Assembly (NCBI RefSeq): GCF_000515115.1
Contig: NZ_AZXF01000005.1
Location: 124,001 to 188,000 of the forward strand
Direction: 5' to 3'
DNA: 64,000 nucleotides
Source of the DNA: Nocardiopsis sp. CNT312
GTDB taxonomy: Bacteria > Actinomycetota > Actinomycetes > Streptosporangiales > Streptosporangiaceae
The position numbers were made by a program, and so were the translations under genes. This document shows positions 18,674 through 27,104 of this stretch, piece after piece. Position 1 is the first letter of the stretch; each line of letters opens with the position of its first letter. The notes under the pieces are model-generated. The model did not search any database. It was given only the letters and a program-made list of their open reading frames with translations, and had not been told where the DNA came from.

Positions 18674-19106
18674 CGAAAAGCCTCACAACAGACGATTACC
18701 TGGACTAGATTGGTGGCAACGCCTGTCGGCGCCCGGTTCTGGCTCCACCAAAGGGGCCGGTAACCTTCCTGACAGTGTCACCGGAGGGTCGGCCGAGCCG
18801 ATCGGACGGCGCTCATCAGCCCTTGTACTCCAGGTTAAGGGCGTACCGGAGGAGACCCATACCTGGGTGGCGTGTGTCTCCTCTCAGGTGATCGGAACAG
18901 CTTGGCCGTTGGTCGGGGCGATCATGGGATGTTCCCAATCCCGACAGCAAGGCCCGGACATCACGTTCCGGTCACATATCCCGTACTCCTCCCCCCAGCA
19001 ACGTAATTTCTCCGAAAACTAGGGAGGAAACGGACCAACTCGTGCACACTAGGGGATCAAACGCCCGCCGCCCCCGGCAGTCCGAGGCGGGCAGGATTGG
19101 GGGAAT
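18674..19106. other. Divergent intergenic region before the BldC-like gene
   Basis: About 430 bases with no supported gene. It contains a stem-loop at 18849-18883 and a run of imperfect AT-containing words, but no confident promoter. Confidence 0.45.
18849..18883. other. Intergenic stem-loop
   Basis: GAGGAGAC (18849-18856) pairs with GTCTCCTC (18876-18883) around a 19-base loop that can itself form a short CCA/TGG pairing. It lies between divergent genes, so it is not an obvious terminator. Confidence 0.35.
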
Positions 19107-19307
19107 GTGAAGGTGGAACGAGCAAGCGAACGCCTGTTGACCCCCGGGGAAGTGGCCTCACTCTTCCGGGTTGATCCCAAGACCGTCACTCGCTGGGCCG
19201 CCTCCGGGCGGATCAGCAGCATCAGGACGCCCGGCGGACACCGGAGGTTCCGCGAGTCCGAGGTCCGCGCGCTCCTCCTGGGGGAGCCGAGCGAGACCAC
19301 CCGCTGA
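19107..19307 (+). CDS. BldC-like MerR-family DNA-binding protein
   Basis: A 66-residue protein that is almost entirely one winged helix-turn-helix: RLLTPGEVASLFRVDPKTVTRWAASGRISSIRTPGGHRRFRESEVRALL. This is the layout of BldC, a developmental regulator of Streptomyces that binds DNA cooperatively without an effector domain. The GTG start at 19107 follows GGGGGA; a second GTG six bases later is possible. It may be the BldC orthologue or a paralogue. A second, more diverged HTH protein of this size lies at 24385-24588. Confidence 0.82.
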   Translation: MKVERASERLLTPGEVASLFRVDPKTVTRWAASGRISSIRTPGGHRRFRESEVRALLLGEPSETTR

Positions 19308-19440
19308 TCAGGCTTCCGACAAGCCAGGGACACGATGGGGACGCCCCGCCGTCCTCAGTCGGTCCCCCTCGCGGCCGGCCTCCGAGAACCGAGCCGGTTC
19401 CCGGCTGTCAGGAGTCGACAGGCCGGAGTACCCTGGGGGC

Positions 19441-19788
19441 ATGGTGTGGCTCGGTGGCCTGATCACTTTCGTGACGATCGTTCTGTGGGTGTACGCGTTC
19501 TGCGATGCGCTCACCACTCCCAAGCAGCAGGTACGGATCCTGCCGAAGGTCCTCTGGCTGGTCGTCATCGCGGTGTTCATGCCGTTCGGTTCGCTTCTCT
19601 GGCTCTTCCTGGGACGGCCCCGCCAGGTGGCCCCGGTCCACGGCGGCACGTCCACCACGACGATGGATACCGACGACCTTGACCCGTCGGACTTCACCCG
19701 GCCCTCGGGCAGCCCGCATCCGCTCGGGCCGGACGACGACCCCGAGTTCCTGAGGCGGCTCGACCGCCGTATCGATCCCGACGAATAA
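19441..19788 (+). CDS. PLDc_N-domain small membrane protein
   Basis: A 115-residue protein with two transmembrane helices (LGGLITFVTIVLWVYAFCDAL and ILPKVLWLVVIAVFMPFGSLLWLFLGRP), the pattern of the PLDc_N (cardiolipin-synthase N-terminal) domain, followed by a disordered acidic tail. There is no HKD phospholipase domain, so it is not itself an enzyme of that type. Proteins of this kind sit beside cytochrome c biogenesis genes in many actinobacteria. It is followed by a strong hairpin. Confidence 0.75.
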   Translation: MVWLGGLITFVTIVLWVYAFCDALTTPKQQVRILPKVLWLVVIAVFMPFGSLLWLFLGRPRQVAPVHGGTSTTTMDTDDLDPSDFTRPSGSPHPLGPDDDPEFLRRLDRRIDPDE

Positions 19789-19790
19789 CG

Positions 19791-19845
19791 GCGGGACGTG
19801 AAGGTGGGGCCGCACCCTGGGTGCGGCCCCACCTTCACGTCCCGC
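19791..19845. terminator. 27-bp perfect hairpin between convergent genes
   Basis: The 27 bases from 19791 are repeated as their exact reverse complement ending at 19845, with one base between the arms. It follows the PLDc_N gene by two bases and lies on the exit side of the ccsB operon. The length and symmetry suggest a bidirectional terminator despite the lack of a T-tract. Confidence 0.8.
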
Positions 19846-20054
19846 ACCCGTCCGGCCGACAGACCACGGCCTGGAGCAGAGCGAGGGCGCCGCCAGTGTT
19901 CTGCACGGCGCTCCGAGCCGGAGCGGGGAAGGCGCGGGCGGGGATGAAGGACATCTGGCCCCGGGGCGGCCGAGAACACAGGAAAAGAACCGCGCCGCCA
20001 GGCGCCGGCTGAGGGCGGTGGCGGGCGACGGACGGGCCTGCGAGGGACTGTGAA

Positions 20055-21050
20055 CTAAGCGTAGGAGTGCAGCCCGCTGAAGACGTAGTTCACGGCGAAG
20101 AAGTTGAACATGACGGTCGCGAAGCCGAGGACGTTGATCCAGGTGGCCTTCGGACCGCGCCAGCCGCCGGTGGCGCGGGCGTGCAGGTATGCGGCGTAGA
20201 TCAGCCAGGAGATGAACGACCACACCTCCTTGGGGTCCCAGCCCCAGAACCGGCCCCAGGCCTCGTCGGCCCAGATGGCCCCCGCGATGATGCCGAACGT
20301 CCACAGCGGGAACGCGAACAGGATGAAACGGTGGGAGATCCGGTCCAGCAGTTCCGGGCTGGGCAGGCGTCCGGCGATACCGGTGACCTCCTCGCCGCGG
20401 GACCGCTTGGCCTCGGTGCGGTGTGAGACCAGGTAGGTGGTCCCGGCCGCGCCGGAGACCATGAACGCGCCGCCCGCGACGATAAGCGCGGTGACATGGA
20501 TGGGCACCCAGTAGGAGTGCAGCGCCGGGATGAGCGGACCGGGCTCCACGTACAGCCACCGGACACCGATACCGAGCAGCAGGAGCACCGGGACCAGGAC
20601 GAAGGCACCCAGGAAACGGGCCTGGAAGCGCAGGGAGGCGAACAGCAGCCCGGCGACCGCCACCAGGCACAGGGCCACGATGAACTCGAACATGTTGCCC
20701 CACGGCCAGCGTTCGGCAGCGAGGCCGCGGGTGACGATCTGGGCGACGCTCATCAGGAAGCCGGCCGCCGTCACACCGAGGGCGATCCGGCCCAGGACGC
20801 TCTGGGAAGCCCGGGCCTCGCCCTCGTGCGTGCGGACCCTCACCTCGATGCCGTCGCCGGCCCCGGACTCCGCGGACCCGGCCGCGACGGGCATGAGCCG
20901 CCCCGCCTTCAGCTTGGTGCGGCGGCCGTAGGCGGCCTCGATCGCGAAGAGGAACAGCGCGGCCGCGTACGCGACGATCATGCCGATGATCAGCGTGTCG
21001 CTGGCCGACGCCATCGCGTCGTTCGCCGGTGCGGAGAGGGTGTACGTCAC
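20055..21050 (-). CDS. ccsB: Cytochrome c biogenesis protein CcsB/ResC
   Basis: A 331-residue polytopic membrane protein with about eight helices. With ResB it forms the System II haem export and ligation complex that attaches haem to apocytochromes c outside the membrane. The haem-binding WWD motif is visible as WGWDPKEVWSFISWLIYAAYLH, and conserved histidines flank it (for example SYWVPIHV and the C-terminal region). The GTG start overlaps the resB stop as GTGA. It is the last gene of the operon resA-ccdA-resB-ccsB. Confidence 0.93.
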   Translation of the reverse strand: MTYTLSAPANDAMASASDTLIIGMIVAYAAALFLFAIEAAYGRRTKLKAGRLMPVAAGSAESGAGDGIEVRVRTHEGEARASQSVLGRIALGVTAAGFLMSVAQIVTRGLAAERWPWGNMFEFIVALCLVAVAGLLFASLRFQARFLGAFVLVPVLLLLGIGVRWLYVEPGPLIPALHSYWVPIHVTALIVAGGAFMVSGAAGTTYLVSHRTEAKRSRGEEVTGIAGRLPSPELLDRISHRFILFAFPLWTFGIIAGAIWADEAWGRFWGWDPKEVWSFISWLIYAAYLHARATGGWRGPKATWINVLGFATVMFNFFAVNYVFSGLHSYA

Positions 21051-22648
21051 CGCTCACTCCCTGGTCTCGTTGGTCGGGGTTCTGGATCCTCGCCTCGCAG
21101 CCGCTCCGCGAGCCGGGTGGTGATGTCGTGGAACGCGGCGTTGTCACCCGCGACCTCGGTCTTGCCGAGCCCGGCAACCTCCACGACCGTGCGGCCGTCG
21201 GCGTCCCCGGTGGCACGCACCCACACGCGGCGCGGCCGGACGAACAGGGTGACGAGCAGACCGGCGACGGCGGTGACGGCGGATCCGAGGGCGAACGGTC
21301 GGGCCGCGTCGCGGTTGGTCTGGAGGCTGACGTACTCGCTCAGGCCGGAGAAGGTGATCGACCCGGCCCCGTCCGGCAGATTCCAGGTGTCGCCGATCCG
21401 CAGCGCGGGCGAGGAGCCGAGTTCCTCCATGCCGCCGGTCCTGAGCTGGTAGACGGACTGCGGCTCGACCAGTCCCAGGTCGCCCCGGTATCCCTCCAGG
21501 GTGACCACCGGGTCCTCCGCGCCCGGGAACGTGGAGACCAGGCCGCCGTCCCCGTCGTCGGCGGCGGTCGGCAGGAAGACTCCGACGAATCCGAGCTGTT
21601 CGCCTCCGGTGTCGGGCACCTTGACGACACCGTCGGAGGTGAAGCTCGCCGTCTCCCTGTACAGGAACGGTACCGCCTGGTCGAAGACCACCTCGCCATC
21701 GGCGTCGCGGACGGTGAACTCCGGCGCGTACCCGTGGCCGAGCAGGTAGACCTGCACGCCGTCCACGGTGAGCGGGTGGTTGACCTCCAACCGGTGCCGC
21801 CCCTCCTCGGCACCGGGGGCCTCGGTGTAGGCCATGTCCGCGACATAGGAGGCGGCCTGGCCGCGCAGGTCGCCCTCCTCGATGAAGGTGGCCTCGAAGT
21901 CGTCCAGGTGCAGTGTGAAGGGCTGGAGGTCGTCGACGTCGGTCCAGTGCCCGGGGTAGAAGGCATCGTAGGAGGGCAGGGTGTTGGCGAACCCGTCTCC
22001 CTCGACAACGAGCATGTTGCCCCGGTAGCCGAAGAAGGAGCCCGCCGCCAGGGCCAGCAGCAGCCCCAGGAGCGCCAGGTGGAACAGGACGTTCCCGGCT
22101 TCCCGCAGGTATCCGGTCTCGCTGGCGACCGAGTCGCCGTACCGTTCGGTCCGGTAGCCCCTCAGGGAGCCGCGGGCCCGTTCCAGGACGGTCTCCGGAC
22201 TCGCCCCGGTGGTGAACCGGGCCGAGTAGGGCATGCGGCCCAGGTGGCGCGGCGTGCGCACGGGGCGGGCCCCCATGGCACGGGCGTGGGTGAGGGCCCG
22301 GGGGATCACACAGCCCGCCAGTGAGACGAACAGCAGCAGGTAGATCGCCGCGTACCAGGGCGAGGAGAAGACGTCGAACAGGTAGAACCGGTCGAGCCAC
22401 GGCGCCAGTTCCGGGTGCTCGCGGAAGTAGGTGGCGACCTCGTCGACGCTGACGACGTTCTGCGGCAGGATCGACCCGGGAATGGCTCCCACGGCCAGGA
22501 GGAACAGCAGGATCAGGGCGGTGCGCATCGAGGTCAGGCTCCGCCAGGCCCAGCGAAGCCACCCGAGAGGGCCCAGCCCCCCCGGTCCTTGGGAGCGTTC
22601 CGGCCCGGTGCTCGCTCCGGCGGACGCGCCGGTCGTGGTCGTGGTCAT
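21047..22648 (-). CDS. resB: Cytochrome c biogenesis protein ResB
   Basis: A 533-residue membrane protein. After a threonine- and glycine-rich N-terminus come three transmembrane helices (TALILLFLLAVGAIPGSIL; WYAAIYLLLFVSLAGCVIP; NVLFHLALLGLLLALAAG). A large extracytoplasmic domain follows, and a last helix lies near residue 470 (FALGSAVTAVAGLLVTLFVRP). This is the ResB/Ccs1 layout. It binds apocytochrome c and passes it to CcsB for haem attachment. The ATG shares one base with the ccdA stop (TGATG), so translation is coupled. Confidence 0.92.
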   Translation of the reverse strand: MTTTTTGASAGASTGPERSQGPGGLGPLGWLRWAWRSLTSMRTALILLFLLAVGAIPGSILPQNVVSVDEVATYFREHPELAPWLDRFYLFDVFSSPWYAAIYLLLFVSLAGCVIPRALTHARAMGARPVRTPRHLGRMPYSARFTTGASPETVLERARGSLRGYRTERYGDSVASETGYLREAGNVLFHLALLGLLLALAAGSFFGYRGNMLVVEGDGFANTLPSYDAFYPGHWTDVDDLQPFTLHLDDFEATFIEEGDLRGQAASYVADMAYTEAPGAEEGRHRLEVNHPLTVDGVQVYLLGHGYAPEFTVRDADGEVVFDQAVPFLYRETASFTSDGVVKVPDTGGEQLGFVGVFLPTAADDGDGGLVSTFPGAEDPVVTLEGYRGDLGLVEPQSVYQLRTGGMEELGSSPALRIGDTWNLPDGAGSITFSGLSEYVSLQTNRDAARPFALGSAVTAVAGLLVTLFVRPRRVWVRATGDADGRTVVEVAGLGKTEVAGDNAAFHDITTRLAERLRGEDPEPRPTRPGSER

Positions 22649-23439
22649 CAGATCACCGTCTGGAAGCCGCCGGCCCAGCCCTGTATCGCGGTGGTCATGC
22701 CGTTCCAGAGGCCGGTCACCATCAGCAGGCCGACCAGGACCAGCATGGCACCCCCGACCACGGTGACCGTCCGGGTGTGGCGTTTGAGCCGGGCGAACAC
22801 GCCCAGCGCCTTGCGGTAGAGCAGCGCGGCCAGGACGAACGGAAGGCCCAGGCCGACACAGTAGAAGAGGGAGAGCAGCATGCCCCGTCCCGCGCCGCCC
22901 TCCACGAAGGCCAGGGTCTGCACCGCGGCCAGGGTCGGACCGATGCACGGCGTCCATCCCAGGCCGAACAGCACTCCGAGCAGCGGCGCCCCGGCCAGGC
23001 CCGCGCTCGGCAGGCGGTGGAACCGGAACTCGCGCCCGAACCCGGGCAGGAGGCCCATGAAGGCCAGTCCGAGGACGACGGTCAGCACGCCCAGAACCCG
23101 GGTCATGGACTCGGTGTGGTCGAGGAAGAAATCACCGAGCCAGCCGACGAAACCGCCGACCGCCACGAACACGAGGGTGAACCCGGCGATGAACAGCGCG
23201 CTGCCCGTGACCATCGTCCAGCGGCGCGAGGCCAGCGCCGTGTCGGTGTCGACGGCCGTGCCCCCGACGGCGGCGCGCTCGCGCACCTGGGTGCCGCTCA
23301 TGCCCGTCACGTAGGACAGGTAGCCGGGGACCAGGGGCAGGACGCACGGCGACAGGAAGGACACGAGCCCGGCCGCCAGTGCGAGCGGCACGGCGAGGAG
23401 CAGGGAGCCGGAGAGGACGGTACTGTCGATCGGGCCCAT
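22648..23439 (-). CDS. ccdA: Thiol-disulfide transporter CcdA
   Basis: A 263-residue, six-helix DsbD/CcdA-type membrane protein that carries reducing power from cytoplasmic thioredoxin to ResA. The two redox cysteines are in [20 protein letters not shown] (helix 1) and [17 protein letters not shown] (helix 4), each in the usual proline-flanked context. Helices 3 to 6 follow at regular spacing. The ATG overlaps the resA stop (TGATG), and the gene's own stop overlaps the resB start. Confidence 0.93.
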   Translation of the reverse strand: MGPIDSTVLSGSLLLAVPLALAAGLVSFLSPCVLPLVPGYLSYVTGMSGTQVRERAAVGGTAVDTDTALASRRWTMVTGSALFIAGFTLVFVAVGGFVGWLGDFFLDHTESMTRVLGVLTVVLGLAFMGLLPGFGREFRFHRLPSAGLAGAPLLGVLFGLGWTPCIGPTLAAVQTLAFVEGGAGRGMLLSLFYCVGLGLPFVLAALLYRKALGVFARLKRHTRTVTVVGGAMLVLVGLLMVTGLWNGMTTAIQGWAGGFQTVI

Positions 23440-24164
23440 CAGCCACCACCTCCGCCGGAGCCGCCCCCAGGCGCAGAGGGGGAACCGGCCTGCCCGGGGT
23501 CCCCGGTGTCGGAGGCCGCCGCCTCTTCGTCGGCCACGCGTGGACGCTCCGCGGGGTCTCCGAGGCCGAACTCGACCACCAGCGGGTCGAGCAGCCCGGT
23601 GAGCTGGCCGTAGGTGGTGGGGCCGATCACTCTGGCGGCGATACGGCCGTCGGGATCGATGACGATGGTGCTGGGGATGGCCCTGGGCGGCACGGTGTCG
23701 CGGAAGGCCTGGGCGACCTCGCCCGGGTAGTCGAAGAGGCTGGGGTAGCCCACCTCCTGGGCGGCGGTGTAGGCAAGCGCCGCGGTGTCGTCGTCCTTCA
23801 TGTTCACCCCGAGGAAGTCGACCCCCAAGTCGGCGTACTCGGTGTGCACCTCGTCCAGCACGGGCTGCTCGGCGCGGCAGGGGCCGCACCAACTAGCCCA
23901 GACGTTGAGGACGAGGATCCCGCCCTCGTAGTCGTCCAGCGAGAGGCCGTCGCCCTCCAGGGTGGTGCCGGCGACCTCGGGTGCCTCGGTCCGGTCGGCG
24001 GTGTCGAACACGGTGGCGCTGCCGTCACCGGAGATGAAGCGCTCGCCCTCGCCGCTCTGGATCTCGTTGCCCCCGCCGCAGCCGGAGAGAACGAGCACGG
24101 CGGCGATCAGCGTCACCACGGTTCGCGGCGGACTGCGCCGCGCACCGACTCTGGCACTGGGCAT
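23439..24164 (-). CDS. resA: ResA-like thioredoxin lipoprotein
   Basis: A 241-residue extracytoplasmic thiol-disulfide oxidoreductase that keeps apocytochrome c cysteines reduced for haem attachment. The signal peptide ends in the lipobox LVLSGCGG, so it is probably membrane-anchored through Cys29. The thioredoxin active site is [15 protein letters not shown], and the cis-proline loop is [13 protein letters not shown]. Downstream of the fold is an acidic segment and a terminal run of glycines (GGGSGGGGG), longer than in typical ResA and probably disordered. It is the first gene of the cytochrome c biogenesis operon. Confidence 0.9.
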   Translation of the reverse strand: MPSARVGARRSPPRTVVTLIAAVLVLSGCGGGNEIQSGEGERFISGDGSATVFDTADRTEAPEVAGTTLEGDGLSLDDYEGGILVLNVWASWCGPCRAEQPVLDEVHTEYADLGVDFLGVNMKDDDTAALAYTAAQEVGYPSLFDYPGEVAQAFRDTVPPRAIPSTIVIDPDGRIAARVIGPTTYGQLTGLLDPLVVEFGLGDPAERPRVADEEAAASDTGDPGQAGSPSAPGGGSGGGGG

Positions 24165-24262
24165 CGGGAAACCTCGCGAAAGGGGCGTGAACAGGGCGGA
24201 CTACAACAACGACAAAGTGTAGTAGATGCCCTGGGCCCGGTTCGGGCGCCCCGGTCGAAGCG

Positions 24263-24297
24263 CGTGCCGCACAGCGGCACGAAGACCCCGTGCGGGG
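24263..24297 (-). terminator. Tandem hairpins after the excisionase-type HTH gene
   Basis: CGTGCCGC (24263-24270) and GCGGCACG (24274-24281) form an 8-bp stem with a three-base loop, followed at once by CCCCGTGCGGGG. They lie about 90 bases beyond the HTH stop codon and upstream of the resA operon. Confidence 0.55.
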
Positions 24298-24384
24298 CGA
24301 TGAAGGAGGAGGATCACCGCCCCGGGGGCCGTCGGCTGACCGGGGTGCGGGTGCGTGGTCCCGTCCCGGTCGGCCCCTCCGTCG

Positions 24385-24588
24385 TCAGCCGGCCTCGACG
24401 AAGGCCTCACGGAGATAGTCGTGAACGGCGCGCTCAGGGACCCGGTAGGAACGCCCCACACGAATCGCGGGGAGAACCCCTGAGTGCACCATTCGGTAAA
24501 CCGTCATCTTGGACACACGCATGATCTCGGCGACCTCCGCCACAGTCAGAAACCTGACCTCGTCGAGAGGAGGCTTGCTCCCGTTCAT
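24385..24588 (-). CDS. Excisionase-family helix-turn-helix protein
   Basis: A 67-residue protein made of one MerR/excisionase-type HTH: RFLTVAEVAEIMRVSKMTVYRMVHSGVLPAIRVGRSYRVPERAVHDYL. Small orthologues of this protein are conserved across actinobacteria beside proC and a phosphatase gene, as here. In mycobacteria the next gene is usually a tiny basic ribosomal protein (bS22); I looked for one in both flanks and found none. DNA-binding target unknown. Confidence 0.8.
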   Translation of the reverse strand: MNGSKPPLDEVRFLTVAEVAEIMRVSKMTVYRMVHSGVLPAIRVGRSYRVPERAVHDYLREAFVEAG

Positions 24589-24843
24589 CTTCCGACGCCC
24601 TCATTTCCGGACGTGAGCATTGTCTGTCGTTCCATCCGACGCGGAAGCCCTGTGGATGGGCGGCCCCGGTGCGCGCCCGTCCCACCACCACGCCGGTGTG
24701 TCATGCCGTCACTACTGACACGTCCGTATTTCAGAGTAGAGCGGAGTCCGTCGGAGCGAAAGAGCGTTTGGCCTCTCTTCCGCGCCGCCCCCGTGCGAAG
24801 GCGCCAAGGATGTTTAAGGGTGGGTATAAATGGTCGACCCTGG

Positions 24844-25641
24844 TCACATAAGCCCCGCCCGAGCGAGAACGTAATCACGCAGGGGAACGTAATCCTCGGT
24901 CTCGTACCCGTCGTCCAAAGGCACGGTGACCAGCACTTTCCCCTCGTGTTCGGCGAGAAACAGAGCGGGGTCGTTGCAGTCCGCGAAGCCGACGGTGGGG
25001 ACTCCGGACTCCGCCGCGGCACCGGCGAACCCGTGATCGGCGATGACCAACTGCGGCCACGGTTCGCCACGCGAGGAGAGGTCGTCAAGGATGGCGCGCA
25101 TCGCGAACGGGTGATGGCTGTGACGCGGAATGTGACCGTCGGTCACAATGGCGACACCGTCTTTCCACTCCACGATCCGGCGGTTGGGGGGCCGTTCGGT
25201 GTCCAGTTCGTATCTGAACCCCGCGGCGGCGGTCACGACGGGGCATCCGCGCGCGGCGAGGGCGTCCTTCCACACCCGGTAGGTCTCCCTGAGCTTGAGC
25301 GGGTGGCCGGTGGCGAACATGACGCGCTCACGGCGCTCGGCGGCCAGGGCGAACCTGTCGGCCACGCCTTCGAGGGCGTCCGCCGTCAGGTCGGGGTCGA
25401 TGGTGTCGATCCCCCACACGTGCTCCTCGTCGTCCACCACACCGCAGCGCTTGTTCATCAGGGAGAGGACCTCGGAGAAGCTCCAGTCCTGGGAGAAGGT
25501 CAGGCCGAACCGGTGGTAGGGGTCCCCTTGGACGAGTCGGCGGTAGTGCCGGAGGTTGTTCTGTCTGGGGGTGTCGACATGCCCCGCAATCCCCGTTCGC
25601 ACCAGATGGGTGATGAGTTCAGCGCGTGTCGGCGGCGTCAC
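24844..25641 (-). CDS. Conserved actinobacterial phosphatase-like protein
   Basis: A 265-residue cytoplasmic protein of a family annotated as phosphatase in Streptomyces. Visible features are a YHRFGLTFSQDWSF segment, GIDTIDPDLTADALEGVADRF, MFATGHPLKLRETYRVWKDAL, and several acidic clusters (IVTDGHIPRHSHHP, VIADHGFAGAAAESGVPTVGFADCNDPALFLAEHEGK) that could bind metal. I cannot assign a substrate. The GTG at 25641 has AGGAAGGGG upstream; an ATG 39 bases earlier lacks one. The order HTH, phosphatase, acuC, proC is common in actinobacteria. Confidence 0.7.
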   Translation of the reverse strand: MTPPTRAELITHLVRTGIAGHVDTPRQNNLRHYRRLVQGDPYHRFGLTFSQDWSFSEVLSLMNKRCGVVDDEEHVWGIDTIDPDLTADALEGVADRFALAAERRERVMFATGHPLKLRETYRVWKDALAARGCPVVTAAAGFRYELDTERPPNRRIVEWKDGVAIVTDGHIPRHSHHPFAMRAILDDLSSRGEPWPQLVIADHGFAGAAAESGVPTVGFADCNDPALFLAEHEGKVLVTVPLDDGYETEDYVPLRDYVLARAGLM

Positions 25642-25775
25642 GTGTTCCCCTTCCTCATATGCGCGGCGAGCACGCGCCACGCCGTGCGGCCACCACGACG
25701 CCTGCTCCCGTTCGCCCGGTTTTCAACCTCTTCCTACCCACTCGACGCGCTACACCCGCGTTGGAGGTGTTCTCC

Positions 25776-25789
25776 CCCTTGATCAAGGG
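25776..25789. promoter_or_regulatory. 14-bp perfect palindrome between acuC and the phosphatase gene
   Basis: CCCTTGATCAAGGG has no loop, so it is better suited to a dimeric DNA-binding protein than to a terminator. It lies 8 bases past the acuC stop and about 140 bases upstream of the phosphatase start. Confidence 0.3.
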
Positions 25790-25796
25790 ACAGGCG

Positions 25797-26987
25797 TCAA
25801 AGGCTCGGATCGATCCCGTGGCTGGGGAAGACGGCGGTGCGGGTCGCGTTGATGGCCCTGTCGACCGGGTCGCCCGGATCGTAGCCCTCCTCGAACCGGG
25901 CGAACTCCACCTCGCGGCCGTCAGTCATGTACAGCGGAGCCGTCTCACCGGTCCGCTCTCGGGCGAACTCGCGCCAGGCCGGCGGGGTCGCCGCCTGGGG
26001 GTCGACCGGTGCCCCGGCCGCCTCCGCCAACAGGTGGGTCCACGCCCGGGGCACGACGTGCACCAGGCCGTAGCCGCCCCCGCCGAACAGCAGCCACCGG
26101 CCGCCCGCCGTCTTCTGCGCGAGCGTGTGCAGTTCCTCGTAGGCCCGGCGCTGGCCGTCGAGGCTCAGCGTGAGGTTGGCCAGGGGGTCCAGGGCGTGGG
26201 TGTCGCAGCCCTGCTGGGTCACTAGGACCTCGGGCTGGAACTCGTGCAGCAGCGGCGGGACGACGGCCTCGAAGGCGCGGTGCCAGCCGGTGTCACCGGT
26301 CCCGGCCGGGAGGGCGACGTTGACCGCGTACCCCTCGGCCCCGCGGCCTCCGGTCTCGAAGGGGTGCCCGGTGCCGGGGAAGAGGGTGGCGGGCGACTCG
26401 TGGAGGCTGATGGTGAGCACGCGCGGATCGTCGTAGAAGGCCCGCTGCACCCCGTCGCCGTGGTGGACGTCCACGTCCACGTAGGCGATCCGCTTGGCTC
26501 CCTGCTCCAGCATCCACGCAATGGCGATCGCGGGGTCGTTGTACACGCAAAAGCCCCAGGCGTTGCCGCGCATGGCGTGGTGGAGCCCGCCCGCGACGTT
26601 GGCGGCGTGCGCGGCCTCGCCGTTCCACACGGCCCGGGCCGCGGCGACCGAGGCACCGGAGATGAGCGCGGCCGCGTCGTGCATATCCGGGAAGACCGGG
26701 TTGTCCGCCGTGCCGAGCATGTGCTCGTCGTCGGGACGCAGCGTCTTGCCCGCCCGTCTGACGGCGGCCACGTAGGCGGGGTCGTGCACGAGCTGGAGGA
26801 GTTCGTCGGATGCGGGCTCGACGTCGATGAGCGCGACCCCGGGCTCGTCGAGGACTCCCAGCTCGCGGCTGAGCGCCATGGTCAGCTCCACGCGGATGGG
26901 CGCCAGGGGGTGCTGGGGTCCGAAGTCGTAGGCGGTGAGTCCGTCGTCCCAGGCCACCCGCAGCGAACAGGGCGTGCGCCCTCCCAT
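25797..26987 (-). CDS. acuC: Acetoin-utilisation / class I histone-deacetylase-family deacetylase AcuC
   Basis: A 396-residue zinc-dependent deacetylase. The substrate channel motifs GGLHHAMRGNAWGFCVYND and the metal ligands in YVDVDVHHGDGVQ and later GCDTHALDPLANLTLS match the family, as does the active-site tyrosine region FGGGGYGLVHVVPRAW. In Bacillus and Streptomyces, AcuC removes acetyl groups from acetyl-CoA synthetase lysines and so controls acetate use. It is probably cytoplasmic. The neighbours (phosphatase, proC) do not narrow its substrate. Confidence 0.9.
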   Translation of the reverse strand: MGGRTPCSLRVAWDDGLTAYDFGPQHPLAPIRVELTMALSRELGVLDEPGVALIDVEPASDELLQLVHDPAYVAAVRRAGKTLRPDDEHMLGTADNPVFPDMHDAAALISGASVAAARAVWNGEAAHAANVAGGLHHAMRGNAWGFCVYNDPAIAIAWMLEQGAKRIAYVDVDVHHGDGVQRAFYDDPRVLTISLHESPATLFPGTGHPFETGGRGAEGYAVNVALPAGTGDTGWHRAFEAVVPPLLHEFQPEVLVTQQGCDTHALDPLANLTLSLDGQRRAYEELHTLAQKTAGGRWLLFGGGGYGLVHVVPRAWTHLLAEAAGAPVDPQAATPPAWREFARERTGETAPLYMTDGREVEFARFEEGYDPGDPVDRAINATRTAVFPSHGIDPSL

Positions 26988-27059
26988 GTCCCGACCCCCG
27001 TCCAGGTAAGCGTGCTCTACCGCACACAGTACGCACAGCCGACCCGGTGGAGAAACGCC

Positions 27060-27090
27060 GGGCGGCGGGGAGGAACCTCCCCCGCCGCCC
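27060..27090 (-). terminator. Hairpin after the proline-rich membrane protein gene
   Basis: GGGCGGCGGGGAGG, a two-base loop (AA) and CCTCCCCCGCCGCCC pair over 14 bp with one bulged C, 14 bases beyond the stop codon of the minus-strand gene. Confidence 0.65.
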
Positions 27091-27104
27091 CGGAGCGCAC
27101 ACCG

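Noticed and set aside
24195-24225. Inverted repeat ACTACA...TGTAGT upstream of resA, considered as a BlaI/CopY-type operator
   Set aside because: The half-sites are 12 bases apart, whereas that operator family has nearly touching halves. It may be chance.
24201-24384. Search for the tiny ribosomal protein bS22 that usually follows the excisionase-type HTH gene
   Set aside because: No lysine/arginine-rich short frame is present on either strand here or in the adjoining gaps, so no such gene is called.
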